DNA from: Halomonas ventosae
Lineage (GTDB): Bacteria; Pseudomonadota; Gammaproteobacteria; Pseudomonadales; Halomonadaceae
Assembly: GCF_004363555.1 (NCBI RefSeq)
Contig: NZ_SNZJ01000001.1
Location: forward strand, 1 to 64,000
DNA length: 64,000 nucleotides
Direction of reading: 5' to 3'
Below the pieces are notes generated by a model that ran no database searches, was not told the DNA's origin, and was given only the letters and a program-made list of their open reading frames with translations. Made by a program: the position numbers and the translations under genes. The stretch's first letter is position 1; each line of letters begins with the position of its first letter. Below are positions 17,524-26,846 of the stretch, piece after piece.

Positions 17524-18516
17524 ATGACCAGACAGCGCGTCATTGTGCTCACGACAGGTGGCACGATTGCCAGCACACCCGGCGGGAACGGACGCAACGT
17601 GTCCGGGGCCATGTCAGGCGAGTCGCTGCTGGAACGTGTGGCCGTGCCGCAGACGCCCGACCTCGAGGTCGAGGTCCGCTCGATACTGCAAAAGCCCAGC
17701 AATGCCATCAGCCTGGATGACCTGGTCACGCTCAGTCGCCAGTGCCAGGCCCTGGAGCAGGAGCCGGATGTGATCGGCATCGTCATCACGCATGGCACCG
17801 ATACGCTGGAAGAGACCGCCCATTTCCTCGACATCACGCTCTCGCTCGACGCCTGCGCCCTGGTCATGACCGGCTCGCAACGTGCCCCGCACGAGGAGGG
17901 CACTGACGCCTTTCGCAACCTTGCCAATGCCATAACCGTTGCCGCTGACCCCCGAGCAAGAGGCATCGGCGTGACAGTCGTCTTCAATGAGTCGATTTTT
18001 GCCGCACGAAGCGTCCGTAAACTCAACACTTATCGGGTGAACGGCTTCGGTGCCCCGGATGCAGGGGCACTGGGATACGTGGATGGCCAGCGGATGCATC
18101 TCGCACAACTTCCGCAGCGGTCAGCGCCGCTACCCCTTGGCGATCGCCTGCCGCGGATCGACATTCTCGCAAGCTACCTGGATGCCAGCCCGCAACTCAT
18201 CGAGGCCGCGGTGGCCAGCGGCGCGCAGGCGCTGGTGATTGAGGGCCTCGGCCGCGGGCATGTCCCGCCGACATGGCTGGAGTCCATCGGTGAGGTAACG
18301 CGGGGGGGAATTCCGATTGCCGTGGTGTCCGGCTGCCATGAAGGACCGGTCAACACTCGCTACGAGTTCCCCGGGAGTCTGGCCAGTCTCCAGGCCCACG
18401 GCGCCATCCCCGTACGCGACTTGAGTGCGCGCAAGGCGCGTCTGACCCTGGCTGTCCTGCTTTCCTCCGTTGGCCCGGAGGGCGTGGCGGCTCGCTTCGA
18501 ACAAACGATGTCCTGA
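17524..18516 (+). CDS. L-asparaginase / glutaminase-type amidohydrolase
   Basis: 330 residues, no signal peptide, so cytoplasmic. Active-site motif 1 is TTGGTIAS (nucleophile Thr11 in TGGTIA), motif 2 ITHGTDTLEETA (T92, D93), followed by the family's GSQRAP and EGLGRGHVP strands. Hydrolyses a side-chain amide such as asparagine to aspartate and ammonia. First gene of an operon with a TRAP importer and several other amide-bond hydrolases, so the true substrate may be a less common amide released inside the cell. A start at the ATG 17524 fits the family N-terminus. Confidence 0.88.
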   Translation: MTRQRVIVLTTGGTIASTPGGNGRNVSGAMSGESLLERVAVPQTPDLEVEVRSILQKPSNAISLDDLVTLSRQCQALEQEPDVIGIVITHGTDTLEETAHFLDITLSLDACALVMTGSQRAPHEEGTDAFRNLANAITVAADPRARGIGVTVVFNESIFAARSVRKLNTYRVNGFGAPDAGALGYVDGQRMHLAQLPQRSAPLPLGDRLPRIDILASYLDASPQLIEAAVASGAQALVIEGLGRGHVPPTWLESIGEVTRGGIPIAVVSGCHEGPVNTRYEFPGSLASLQAHGAIPVRDLSARKARLTLAVLLSSVGPEGVAARFEQTMS

Positions 18517-18600
18517 TTCTGTTGAGTCGGGGGTTCCGATTCGACAGGTACTTGACGCCAAGCCAGCGCTTGGCCCCACCACCACAGATAGGTGCATACA

Positions 18601-19602
18601 ATGAATAACAAGTTGACCAAGGTATCACTGGCGGCTGCGATCGCGGCAGTATCGTTCGGCATCAGCCAGGCCCAGGCGGCAGACTTCAACTTCACCTTTG
18701 CCCACGTACTGATCGAGGAAACCCCGAACGGTCAGGCGGCACTGCGCTTCAAGGAGGAGGTCGAGGAAAAGTCGAATGGGCGCATCAGTATCGAGGTGCT
18801 CCCCGCCGCCCAGGTGGGGGGTGATGTCGAGATCATCGAGCAGATCCAGATGGGGCTGGTCGATATCGGTATTCCGCCGACCGCCACCCTGGGGAACTTC
18901 GAGCCGCGCATGCAGATCCTCGATCTGCCGTTCCTGCTGCCTGACTACGACACCATGGTCGAGGTGCTCGATGGTGACGTGGGGCGAGAGATCCTCGACA
19001 CCCTCAGTGACGACAACATGTATGGCGTGAATTTCTGGGGAGCTGGCTTCCGGCACATCACCAACAATGTCCGCCCGATCGAGACCCCGGAAGACCTTGC
19101 CGAGGTTCGCATGCGGACCATGCAGGCGCCGATCATCATCTCGACCTATGAAAACCTCGGCGCCAATGCCACGGCGATGGCCTTCACCGAGGTGTACAAC
19201 GGTCTGCAGCAGGGGGTTGTCGAGGGTCAGGAGAACCCGCTGGCCAACATCTACACCATGCGTTTCTACGAGGTTCAGGACTATCTGTCCCTGACCAACC
19301 ATGCCTACCATGCCTACGCCGCCGTCATGAACCAGAATGCCTGGGACTCTCTGCCGGAGGATCTGCAACAGGTCATGGTCGAGGCGTTTGACAATGGTCG
19401 CGACGCCTCACGCGAGCTGACGCTGCAGGACGAGGGACGCATTCTCGAGGAGATCGAAGGCGAAATCGCGATCAACGAGATCACCGACGAGGCCAGGGCG
19501 GCATTCATCGAGGCCAGCATGCCGGTGCATGAGGAGTACAAGGACATCGTGACTCCTGAGCTCCTGCACAAGGTCTACGACGAAGTCGGCATCGAGTACT
19601 GA
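18601..19602 (+). CDS. TRAP transporter solute-binding protein (DctP family), system 1
   Basis: 333 residues. Signal peptide of about 26 residues ending SQAQA. Periplasmic binding protein for a carboxylate-type solute. Family features: FAHVLIEETPNGQAALRFKEEVEEKS, RISIEVLPAAQVGGDVEIIEQ, then RMRTMQAPI with the Arg that usually salt-bridges the substrate carboxylate, and NGLQQGVVEGQENPL. An in-frame GTG at 18592 is possible but ATG at 18601 gives a normal signal peptide and follows AGGTG. Only three bases separate it from the small membrane subunit. Confidence 0.92.
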   Translation: MNNKLTKVSLAAAIAAVSFGISQAQAADFNFTFAHVLIEETPNGQAALRFKEEVEEKSNGRISIEVLPAAQVGGDVEIIEQIQMGLVDIGIPPTATLGNFEPRMQILDLPFLLPDYDTMVEVLDGDVGREILDTLSDDNMYGVNFWGAGFRHITNNVRPIETPEDLAEVRMRTMQAPIIISTYENLGANATAMAFTEVYNGLQQGVVEGQENPLANIYTMRFYEVQDYLSLTNHAYHAYAAVMNQNAWDSLPEDLQQVMVEAFDNGRDASRELTLQDEGRILEEIEGEIAINEITDEARAAFIEASMPVHEEYKDIVTPELLHKVYDEVGIEY

Positions 19603-19605
19603 GCC

Positions 19606-20127
19606 ATGCTCGAAGCGCTCAATAAGCTCATTGATCGCTTGGAAAAGGTGGCGATGGTCGCTTTCATGTCGATTGCGACCATCATCACCACCTTCCAGGT
19701 CGTCTATCGCTACGGCTTCAACAGCTCGCTTTCCTGGGCGGAAGAAGTCGTGATCTATTCCATTGTCTGCATGAGCTTCGTCGGAGCCAGCATGGGCGTT
19801 CGACACGGGGCCCACATCTCGGTGGACGTGCTGAATGCCTTCGCGCCACCGGCCGTCAATCGCTGGTTGCACATCCTCACCGCGGTGCTCGGCATCGTCT
19901 TTGCCATGATGCTGGCCTACCTCGGCTTTCAGCTTTTCTCCCTGACACTCGAGCGGGGCATGCTGTCCCCGGCAATGCGCATGCCCATGGCCTGGGTATA
20001 CCTGCCGATCGGTCTGTCTGGGGTATTGCTGATCATTCGCTATTGCTGGTTGATCCGTGAGGTCTGGCGCAAGCCCCCCGTCAGCATGGCGGAAGAGCTC
20101 GCTGCCGAGAAAGAAAACCTGGTGTGA
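19606..20127 (+). CDS. TRAP transporter small membrane subunit (DctQ family), system 1
   Basis: 173 residues with four predicted membrane helices. Contains the DctQ hallmark SLSWAEEVVIYSIVCMSFVGASMGVRHGAHISVD. Partners the DctM subunit in Na+-driven uptake of the solute delivered by the binding protein. Starts three bases after the binding-protein stop. Confidence 0.9.
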   Translation: MLEALNKLIDRLEKVAMVAFMSIATIITTFQVVYRYGFNSSLSWAEEVVIYSIVCMSFVGASMGVRHGAHISVDVLNAFAPPAVNRWLHILTAVLGIVFAMMLAYLGFQLFSLTLERGMLSPAMRMPMAWVYLPIGLSGVLLIIRYCWLIREVWRKPPVSMAEELAAEKENLV

Positions 20128-20168
20128 TGGGCTCACGCCACGCTACGTGACAACCACGAGGATTCCCC

Positions 20169-21446
20169 ATGATTACGGCCTTGTTGCCCATCTTCTTCGC
20201 GGTGCTGCTTCTGGGGTTGCCGATCTTTGCGGCGCTGGCCTTTTCCGTGATGCTGGCCATCCAGTTCTTTGGCAGTACCGACCCGATCATCGTGCCGATG
20301 CGCATGTTCTCAGGCATGAACAACTTCTCGCTGATGGCGATCCCTTTCTTCATCCTTGCCGCCGAACTGATGCGCATCGGCGGGCTGTCGGATCGCCTCA
20401 TCGATCTCGCCAAGGCGCTCGTCGGCTGGGTGCCCGGTGGGCTGGCAGCGGCGACGGTGCTCTCCTGCCTCTTCTTCGGCTCCATTTCGGGGTCGAGCCC
20501 GGCCACGGTAGTGGCCATCGGCAGTATCATGTTTCCCGCCCTGGTGGCGGCCGGTTATGACAAGCGTTTCGCCATCGGGGTGATTGCCACGGCCGGCACC
20601 CTTGGGCCCATCGTCCCACCCAGTATCGCGCTGATCATCTACGGGTCGGTCACCGGCACCTCGGTGGGGCGTCTTTTCGCCGCCGGCCTGTTGCCCGCTC
20701 TTTTGATTGCTTCGATCCTCATTGCCTATTGCATCGTCTATGCGTCCTTCAAGGGCTATGGCCGCACTGCCTTCCCCTCGCTGCGCGAGATCGGCTCGGC
20801 CTTCAAGGCAGCGGCCTGGGGCCTGGGCCTGCCGGTCATCCTGCTCGGCGGGATCTACAGCGGGGTGTTCACCCCCACCGAGTCCGCCGCCGTGGCCTGC
20901 ATGTACGGCCTGTTCGTGGGGATGGTGGTCTATCGGAAGATCAACCTGAAGAACCTGCTGTCGACGCTGAACAGTGCGGGGCTGATGTCGGCGACCTTGT
21001 TGCTGATCACCGCAGGTGCATCGGCCTTCTCCTGGTTGCTGGCCATCACCGGGGCACCGACACAACTGGCGGGGGAGGTGCTCTCCTGGACCGAGGACCC
21101 CATCCAGGTCATGGCACTGTTCAATGTGGTCATGATCGTCGCCGGCTTCTTCCTCGACAGTGCCTCGGCCATCATCGTGCTGGCGCCGTTGCTGCAGCCC
21201 ATTGCCGCCCAGGTCGGAGTGGACCCGACCCATTTTGGCGTGATCACGCTGATCAACTTCTCGGTCGGCATGATCACCCCACCGGTGGGCCTCAACCTCT
21301 TCGTGGCCATGGCCATCTCCAGGATGACATTGCCCGAGGTGTTCAAGGCCTGTCTGCCCTTGATCGGCCTGATGCTGCTGTCCCTGGTGATCATTACCTA
21401 CGTCCCCTGGTTCAGCACCGCTCTGCCTGATTTGATCTACCGCTGA
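20169..21446 (+). CDS. TRAP transporter large membrane subunit (DctM family), system 1
   Basis: 425 residues, about 12 membrane helices, normal length. Contains FGSISGSSPATVVAIGSIMFPALVAAGYD, GPIVPPSIALIIYGSVTGTS and the C-terminal GMITPPVGLNLFVAM, the duplicated re-entrant loop signatures of the ion-transporter superfamily. Forms the translocation pathway with the DctQ subunit. Followed nine bases later by the M20 hydrolase gene, with a strong AGGAGG Shine-Dalgarno. Confidence 0.93.
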   Translation: MITALLPIFFAVLLLGLPIFAALAFSVMLAIQFFGSTDPIIVPMRMFSGMNNFSLMAIPFFILAAELMRIGGLSDRLIDLAKALVGWVPGGLAAATVLSCLFFGSISGSSPATVVAIGSIMFPALVAAGYDKRFAIGVIATAGTLGPIVPPSIALIIYGSVTGTSVGRLFAAGLLPALLIASILIAYCIVYASFKGYGRTAFPSLREIGSAFKAAAWGLGLPVILLGGIYSGVFTPTESAAVACMYGLFVGMVVYRKINLKNLLSTLNSAGLMSATLLLITAGASAFSWLLAITGAPTQLAGEVLSWTEDPIQVMALFNVVMIVAGFFLDSASAIIVLAPLLQPIAAQVGVDPTHFGVITLINFSVGMITPPVGLNLFVAMAISRMTLPEVFKACLPLIGLMLLSLVIITYVPWFSTALPDLIYR

Positions 21447-21455
21447 GGAGGCGTC

Positions 21456-22739
21456 ATGACACAGATAGCGCATCTACATGAAGCGCTGGACGGGCAACGC
21501 CTCTGGGACGATGTCCAGGCGCTGGCGGCCATCGGCGCCCTCGAGCCCAAGGGAATTCGACGGCTGGCCCTCGACGCCCAGGACAATCAGGCTCGCCTGT
21601 GGCTCGCCGAGCAGGGCAGGGCGCTGGGTTGCCAGGTCTATTACGATGCCCTGGGCAATCTCTTCCTGCGTCGTGAGGGGCAGGAGGCCTCCCTGGCGCC
21701 GCTGCTGATCGGTAGCCACATGGACAGTCAGCCCGAGGCCGGTGCGCATGATGGGGCCCTGGGCGTTCTGGCTGGCCTGGCCGTGCTTCGGACCTTGCAG
21801 GAGCAGGGCATCGAGCACTCTCGCCCGCTCGAGATCGTCGCCTGGACGAACGAGGAGGGCGCGCGCTTTGCACCGGGTGCCTCGGGGTCCTCCTGGTTCG
21901 CCGGGCAGCGGGACTATGACGAGATCGTGGACGCCCTGGACGGCGACGGCCTGCGCTTCGGCGATGCCCTCAAGGAGTGCCTGACCCTGCTCAAGGACGA
22001 GGGCCTCGAGTACCGTCCGGCCCCCTTTGTACCGCACGCCTTTCTCGAGCTTCACATCGAGCAAGGGCCGGTGCTGGAACAGCTGGGCAAGCCGGTGGGG
22101 GTCGTCAGCGGCATCCAGGGGGTCAACTGGTATCGCATCCAGGTAGAAGGGGTGGCCAACCATGCCGGCACCACGCCGCGGCAGGCGCGACGGGATGCCT
22201 TCGATGGTGCCCATGAGCTGGTGACGGCGCTGAAGGCGGCGACACGTGACCAGGACGATGATCTTCGCTTCACCATCGGCAAGTTCTCTGTGTGGCCCGA
22301 TGCCGTCAACACCATTGCCCAACGGGCCACCTTCACCATCGATCTGCGCCATCCCGACGCACAGCTGCTGGAGGCACTTGACCGTCACTTCCATGCCCTG
22401 GCCGAGGAGCAGTGGAGTGGCTGTGATGTCACCCTCGAGGTGACCTCGCGGGTGGCGCCGGTGGCATTTCACGAGCCTCTGCTGGCCGTTCTCCGCGAGA
22501 GTGCCGGCAGTGTCTGTGCAGAGGCGCCGGAACTGGTGTCGGGTGCCTTCCATGATGCCATTCATCTGGCCCATGTCTGTCCGACGGCCATGCTCTTCAC
22601 GCCCTGTCGAGCGGGTATCAGTCATCATCCCGACGAGCATATCGAGCGGCAGGATGCCGACATCGCGGTGCGTGCCCTTGCGCATGTTGCCGAGACACTT
22701 CTCATGACAAGGAATAACGCCCATGACCCAGACCATTGA
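21456..22739 (+). CDS. M20-family Zn amidohydrolase (N-carbamoyl-L-amino acid / allantoate type)
   Basis: 427 residues. Co-catalytic metal site GSHMDSQPEAGAHDG (H88, D99), NEEGARF (E133/E134), ELHIEQGP and the terminal SHHPDEHI histidines, exactly the set used by hydantoinase/carbamoylase enzymes. Dimerisation domain in the middle (GVNWYRIQVEGVANHAGTTP). Expected to cleave a ureido or amide group, releasing ammonia and CO2 or an acid. Its last 17 bases overlap the Rid gene. The operon context suggests action on the TRAP-imported compound or its amidase product. Confidence 0.88.
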   Translation: MTQIAHLHEALDGQRLWDDVQALAAIGALEPKGIRRLALDAQDNQARLWLAEQGRALGCQVYYDALGNLFLRREGQEASLAPLLIGSHMDSQPEAGAHDGALGVLAGLAVLRTLQEQGIEHSRPLEIVAWTNEEGARFAPGASGSSWFAGQRDYDEIVDALDGDGLRFGDALKECLTLLKDEGLEYRPAPFVPHAFLELHIEQGPVLEQLGKPVGVVSGIQGVNWYRIQVEGVANHAGTTPRQARRDAFDGAHELVTALKAATRDQDDDLRFTIGKFSVWPDAVNTIAQRATFTIDLRHPDAQLLEALDRHFHALAEEQWSGCDVTLEVTSRVAPVAFHEPLLAVLRESAGSVCAEAPELVSGAFHDAIHLAHVCPTAMLFTPCRAGISHHPDEHIERQDADIAVRALAHVAETLLMTRNNAHDPDH

Positions 22740-23193
22740 CGCGGCCGTCGCCGCTCGGGGGCTCACCCTCCCCGCTATCCCCTCTCCCCGCGGCGCCTTC
22801 CTGCCCTGGTCACGGCTTGGCAGCCAGCTGTTCCTGGCCGGACAGATCTGTGAGCGAGATGGCGAGGTCCTCTATCCGGGTCAGGTGGGCGCCGAATTCG
22901 ATCTGGCGACGGGCAAGCTGGCCGCCCAGGCCTGTGCGCTCAATCTTCTCGCCTCGCTCAGCGATGCCGTGGCTGGCGACATGAGTCGTGTCGTGCGCTG
23001 TGTGCGCATGAACGGGTTCGTGAACGTGGCGCCCGGCTTCCACGACGTGCCGCTGGTGATCAATGGGGCATCGGAGCTCTTCATTGCCTTGTTCGGAGAT
23101 AACGGACGCCATGCCCGCACGGCGATCGGTGTCGCCACGCTGCCCGGAAACGCCGCCGTCGAAGTCGAAGCGATCTTCGAGATTCGCGACTGA
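22723..23193 (+). CDS. RidA/YjgF-family deaminase-like protein
   Basis: 156 residues, slightly longer than RidA. Contains the family C-terminal ARTAIGVATLPGNAAVEVEAIFEI, including the Arg that in RidA binds the substrate carboxylate. The N-terminal SPRGAFLPWSRLGSQLFLAGQ is typical of the longer paralog group. RidA hydrolyses reactive enamine/imine intermediates; related paralogs hydrolyse carbamate-like compounds. Overlaps the M20 hydrolase gene, consistent with a pathway-specific step after amide cleavage. Confidence 0.88.
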   Translation: MTQTIDAAVAARGLTLPAIPSPRGAFLPWSRLGSQLFLAGQICERDGEVLYPGQVGAEFDLATGKLAAQACALNLLASLSDAVAGDMSRVVRCVRMNGFVNVAPGFHDVPLVINGASELFIALFGDNGRHARTAIGVATLPGNAAVEVEAIFEIRD

Positions 23194-23209
23194 TACCAGG
23201 AGTCACGCC

Positions 23210-24610
23210 ATGACGGATTCACCCTTGATGCGCCCGCTGAGCGAACAGCACGCCGGGCTTCGCAGTGGCAAGCTCACTGCCACCGCCCTGGCCGAGGCCT
23301 CTGTGGAGGCCAACCGAACCCGCGGCCAGCGGGATCATGCCTACCTGACCTGGAACGGCGAGGTCGCCCTGGAGACGGCCAGGGCCACCGATCGCGTGCT
23401 GGCCAACGGCGGTGATACGGGGCCGCTGATGGGCGTGCCGGTGTCGATCAAGGATATCTATGCGGTACCGGGATTGCCGACCTATGCCGGATCCGCTCGG
23501 CGGTTGCCGCGGCACTGGGAGGCGCCCGGTCCCATGGTTTCGGCGTTGCTGCGGCAGTTACCCAGCGTGATGGGCAAGACCCATACCGTGGAGTTCGCCT
23601 TCGGCGGCCTGGGCACCAATGCGCACTGGGGGGCGCCCCGCAATCCCTGGGATCAGGTCCATCATCGGACGCCCGGTGGGTCGAGTGCCGGTGCCGGGGT
23701 GTCACTGGTCAACGGCACGGCCAGTCTGGCGCTGGGAACGGACACGGCAGGCTCGGTACGTGTGCCTGCCGCGATGACCGGCGTGGCAGGTCTCAAGACA
23801 ACGGTCGGGCGCTGGTCCACGTCACAGATCGTGCCATTGTCAGCCACGCTGGACACGCCGGGCTTGCTGGCCCGCAGTGTCGACGATCTGGCCTTTGCCT
23901 TCGATGCGCTGGACGGTGCCCTGACGTCGCGATCCCGCCGCGTACCGTCGCGCCCATCTCTTGCCGACCTGACCTTCGGGGTTCCGGAGGCCTATTTCTG
24001 GGAGGAGTGCAGCCCGGGCATCGCCGAGTCCGTTGAGGCCGCCATCCGTCAGCTCGAAGCCGCGGGGGCGCGCATCGTGCGTCTCGATCTGCCCCGCACC
24101 GATGAGCTCTTCACCCTGTTTCGGCAGGGCGGATTGGCGGCGGTCGAGTTGGCCGCCTTCCTGAAGACCCAGTTGCCCGAGGCCATCGACGGCCTGGATC
24201 CCAATGTGGCGGCCCGGGTCAAGGCAGCCGACGACATCCCCGGCTGGGAATATGTGCGTCGTTGTGACGTGCTCAAGTCGCTGTCGGCAAGCGCCGCCGA
24301 GTGCCTGACTCGTGTCGATGCCCTGTTGACCCCGACCGTGACCCTGACGCCGCCGACCCTGGAGAGCCTCGAGCCGGACGGGGCCTATGCCAGGGCCAAC
24401 ATGCAGGCCCTGCGCAATACTGTGGTGGGAAACTTCATGGGTCTGTGCGGGCTGACATTGCCGGTGGGCAAGGATGAGGCGGGCATGCCGGTGGGATTGC
24501 AGGTGCTGGCCGGGCCCTGGCAGGACGCCCGGCTGCTGGCCATCGGTCAGGCCATCGAGGCCGAGCTGGGTAACGGCCTGGCCATCCTCGGCGCCCCGCC
24601 GGCCGCGTGA
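23210..24610 (+). CDS. Amidase-signature amidase, copy 1
   Basis: 466 residues. Amidase signature family with the Ser-cisSer-Lys triad: K81 in GVPVSIKDIY, Ser158/159 in TPGGSSAGAG and nucleophile S182 in GTDTAGSVRVPAA. Hydrolyses a carboxamide to acid and ammonia. The ATG at 23210 follows CAGGAG; the longer frame upstream overlaps the Rid gene and is not protein-like. Only about one-third of positions look shared with the second amidase below, so the pair probably has different substrates. Confidence 0.9.
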   Translation: MTDSPLMRPLSEQHAGLRSGKLTATALAEASVEANRTRGQRDHAYLTWNGEVALETARATDRVLANGGDTGPLMGVPVSIKDIYAVPGLPTYAGSARRLPRHWEAPGPMVSALLRQLPSVMGKTHTVEFAFGGLGTNAHWGAPRNPWDQVHHRTPGGSSAGAGVSLVNGTASLALGTDTAGSVRVPAAMTGVAGLKTTVGRWSTSQIVPLSATLDTPGLLARSVDDLAFAFDALDGALTSRSRRVPSRPSLADLTFGVPEAYFWEECSPGIAESVEAAIRQLEAAGARIVRLDLPRTDELFTLFRQGGLAAVELAAFLKTQLPEAIDGLDPNVAARVKAADDIPGWEYVRRCDVLKSLSASAAECLTRVDALLTPTVTLTPPTLESLEPDGAYARANMQALRNTVVGNFMGLCGLTLPVGKDEAGMPVGLQVLAGPWQDARLLAIGQAIEAELGNGLAILGAPPAA

Positions 24611-24678
24611 TAGCAGAGTGACTCGGTCACGGCAGCCGGTGACCTATAGCGCAGAATAGCGCAGAGAGGAGAGCAGGC

Positions 24679-25947
24679 ATGACGGACAGTGTCGACGACA
24701 CCATAGACACCTTCCGGGCCCGGGTGGCCCGAGGCGAATGCGAGGAGCTTGCCTGGTGGCATGCCTGCCAGGCGCGGATCGAGGCGCGTGAAGCGGATGT
24801 CCAGGCCTGGGAGTGCCTCATGCCAGCGACGTCGAGCACGATCCTGCCGGGTGCCGGGCAGCTGTTGCGCGGGGTGCCGGTGGGCATCAAGGACATCATC
24901 GACACCGCCGAGATGCCCACCACCTGGGGGACCGGTGGCTATCTCGTCTCGCCGGGCGCTGTCGTGGATGCCGCCGTGGTCACCCTGCTCAAGCGTCAGG
25001 GGGCCATGCCGCTCGGCAAGACCGTGTCCACCGAGTTTGCCTACTTCACGCCCGGCAAGACACGTAACCCGCATGATCTCTCACGGACCCCGGGCGGCTC
25101 ATCCAGTGGTTCGGCCGCCGCCGTGGCGGCCGGCATGGTACCGCTTGCCCTGGGCACCCAGACGGCCGGCAGCATCATCCGTCCGGCGAGCTACTGCGGC
25201 GTCTTCGGCTTCAAGCCCACCGTCAATACGGTGTCCTTCTCGGGGATCAAGGCCTTTGCGCCCTCGATGGATACCCTGGGCTGGTTTGCCCGCCACATCG
25301 AGGACATCTGCACGACCTTCACGGCCCTGACCCGCGCTGACCCTATCGAGGCGCTGCCCGATCTCGGCGGCATCCGTGTCGGGCTGCGTAGCCTGCCGGG
25401 CGACAGGGCGCTCGATCCCGATGTCGCGCAGGCCCTGTCCAGCACCGCCAGTCGCCTGGAGCAGGCCGGCGCCCGGGTGTCTGCCTTGCCGCTGGATACC
25501 CGCTATGACGATCTCGTCAGGCATCACCAGGTGGTGCTGGCCTACGAGGCCGCGCAGACGCTGGCCAGTGAATTCCAGCAGCATGGCGAGGAGATGGGGA
25601 CCAGGCTGGTCGAGCTGATCGAGCAGGGTCTGGCGACCTCCTATGCCGAGTATCGGGCCTCCCTGCTGGCGGCCGAAGCGTGCCGACAGGCGCTGTCGCG
25701 GGTATTGGCCGAGGAGGTCGACGTGATCCTGGCGGCAAGCGCCCCGGGGATTGCCCCGCAAGGGCTGGATGCCACCGGCGACCCGATCTACTGCCGGGCC
25801 TGGACGCTGCTCGGCGTGCCGTGTCTCAACCTGCCGCTGAACACGGGGCAAGAAGGGCTACCGGTGGGGGTGCAATTGATCGCCGACCGCTGGCAGGACG
25901 AACGTCTGCTATCGATTGCGCGAACGCTGGTGGCGGCAACTGGGTAG
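24679..25947 (+). CDS. Amidase-signature amidase, copy 2
   Basis: 422 residues. Triad Lys71 in GVPVGIKDIIDT, Ser in TPGGSSSGSAA (141-142 region) and nucleophile S165 in GTQTAGSIIRPASYCG. Closer to the allophanate hydrolase/glutamyl-tRNA amidotransferase A style than copy 1, and could release ammonia from a ureido or malonamate-like product. Strong GAGAGGAGA Shine-Dalgarno upstream. Last gene of the operon; the 136 bases after it separate it from the convergent dipeptidase gene and show no gene. Confidence 0.9.
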   Translation: MTDSVDDTIDTFRARVARGECEELAWWHACQARIEAREADVQAWECLMPATSSTILPGAGQLLRGVPVGIKDIIDTAEMPTTWGTGGYLVSPGAVVDAAVVTLLKRQGAMPLGKTVSTEFAYFTPGKTRNPHDLSRTPGGSSSGSAAAVAAGMVPLALGTQTAGSIIRPASYCGVFGFKPTVNTVSFSGIKAFAPSMDTLGWFARHIEDICTTFTALTRADPIEALPDLGGIRVGLRSLPGDRALDPDVAQALSSTASRLEQAGARVSALPLDTRYDDLVRHHQVVLAYEAAQTLASEFQQHGEEMGTRLVELIEQGLATSYAEYRASLLAAEACRQALSRVLAEEVDVILAASAPGIAPQGLDATGDPIYCRAWTLLGVPCLNLPLNTGQEGLPVGVQLIADRWQDERLLSIARTLVAATG

Positions 25948-26083
25948 GTGCCAAGCATGCGGTCACTGAACGGCTGGTTGCCCACGCGACGTGGATCGTA
26001 TTGATATCTACCCCCGTCGGGCATCAGGACGCGTTTTCGCGATCGCTACTCTCGTCAGGCCAGCGGCGCAGCAGCCCCTTGGT

Positions 26084-26842
26084 TCACAGCTGCCGCCGCC
26101 AGCGACTTTCAATGGTCTCCAGTTCCGCCGGCCCATAGAGAGCCTGGTCATGGCCGCTGTAATGGGCCCACAGCTGGTCGCCGGCATCGTAGTGCCACCA
26201 CTCGCTCGGCAAGTTGGTAAAGCCCTGTTCGCGCATGGCGCCATGGAGGCGTCGGCGGTTGTCGCGGGCCTGTCGCTGTCGGGCGTTCGGGTGGACAATC
26301 TCTTCCAGCGCGACGGTATGGGAGGCCGGCACGGCCTCGTCGAACAAAGTGCCCATGTCCAGCGGCAGCCCGTCGGCATCGCTCAGGGTCACATCCACGG
26401 CACCGCCGGTAAGATGAGGGCTCGGCGAACTCGCCTCGCGACTGGGCACGGAAACGAATTCCCGCGTTCGCTCCAGCAGTGTCTCGTCGCTGAGTTCGGG
26501 ATGGTGAGAGCGGATAGCCTCCTGCAGCGTATCGAAGAGGTACTGCTGCACGCGCCAGGGCCGCCAGCCGTCCAGGACCACCAGCCCGTACTCGGCGGGC
26601 AGGGAGCGTGCCACCTTCAGCAGCCGCCGGTAGACCCCTTCACGGACATAGCATTCGTTGACCGCCCCGGGAATGTCCTGCTTGGCATAGACCGGGAAGA
26701 TCTTGATCGGTGACGGTGCCAGGCTCAAGGGAACCAATGGCTCATCACTTCCCGTGATGGGGATGCGGCTCACCACCGACCAGTCGGGGTCGGGATGGCG
26801 GTCGATGGGCGATGACAGGGAGCGGTTCACGAGGGTCTCCAT
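26084..26842 (-). CDS. ddpX: D-alanyl-D-alanine dipeptidase (VanX/DdpX family)
   Basis: 252 residues, no signal peptide. Zinc site of peptidase family M15D: H143 and D150 in SPHLTGGAVDV, catalytic E214 and H217 in EWWHYD, and the oxyanion-type Arg94 in GWRPWR. Cleaves D-Ala-D-Ala released from peptidoglycan turnover. Start ATG at 26842 lies four bases after the stop of the TRAP DctM gene; an upstream TTG at 26854 would overlap it. Being the last gene of a TRAP operon suggests the imported solute is D-Ala-D-Ala or a similar D-dipeptide; this is inference by analogy with E. coli ddpX, which sits with an ABC importer. Confidence 0.87.
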   Translation of the reverse strand: METLVNRSLSSPIDRHPDPDWSVVSRIPITGSDEPLVPLSLAPSPIKIFPVYAKQDIPGAVNECYVREGVYRRLLKVARSLPAEYGLVVLDGWRPWRVQQYLFDTLQEAIRSHHPELSDETLLERTREFVSVPSREASSPSPHLTGGAVDVTLSDADGLPLDMGTLFDEAVPASHTVALEEIVHPNARQRQARDNRRRLHGAMREQGFTNLPSEWWHYDAGDQLWAHYSGHDQALYGPAELETIESRWRRQL

Positions 26843-26846
26843 GAGG

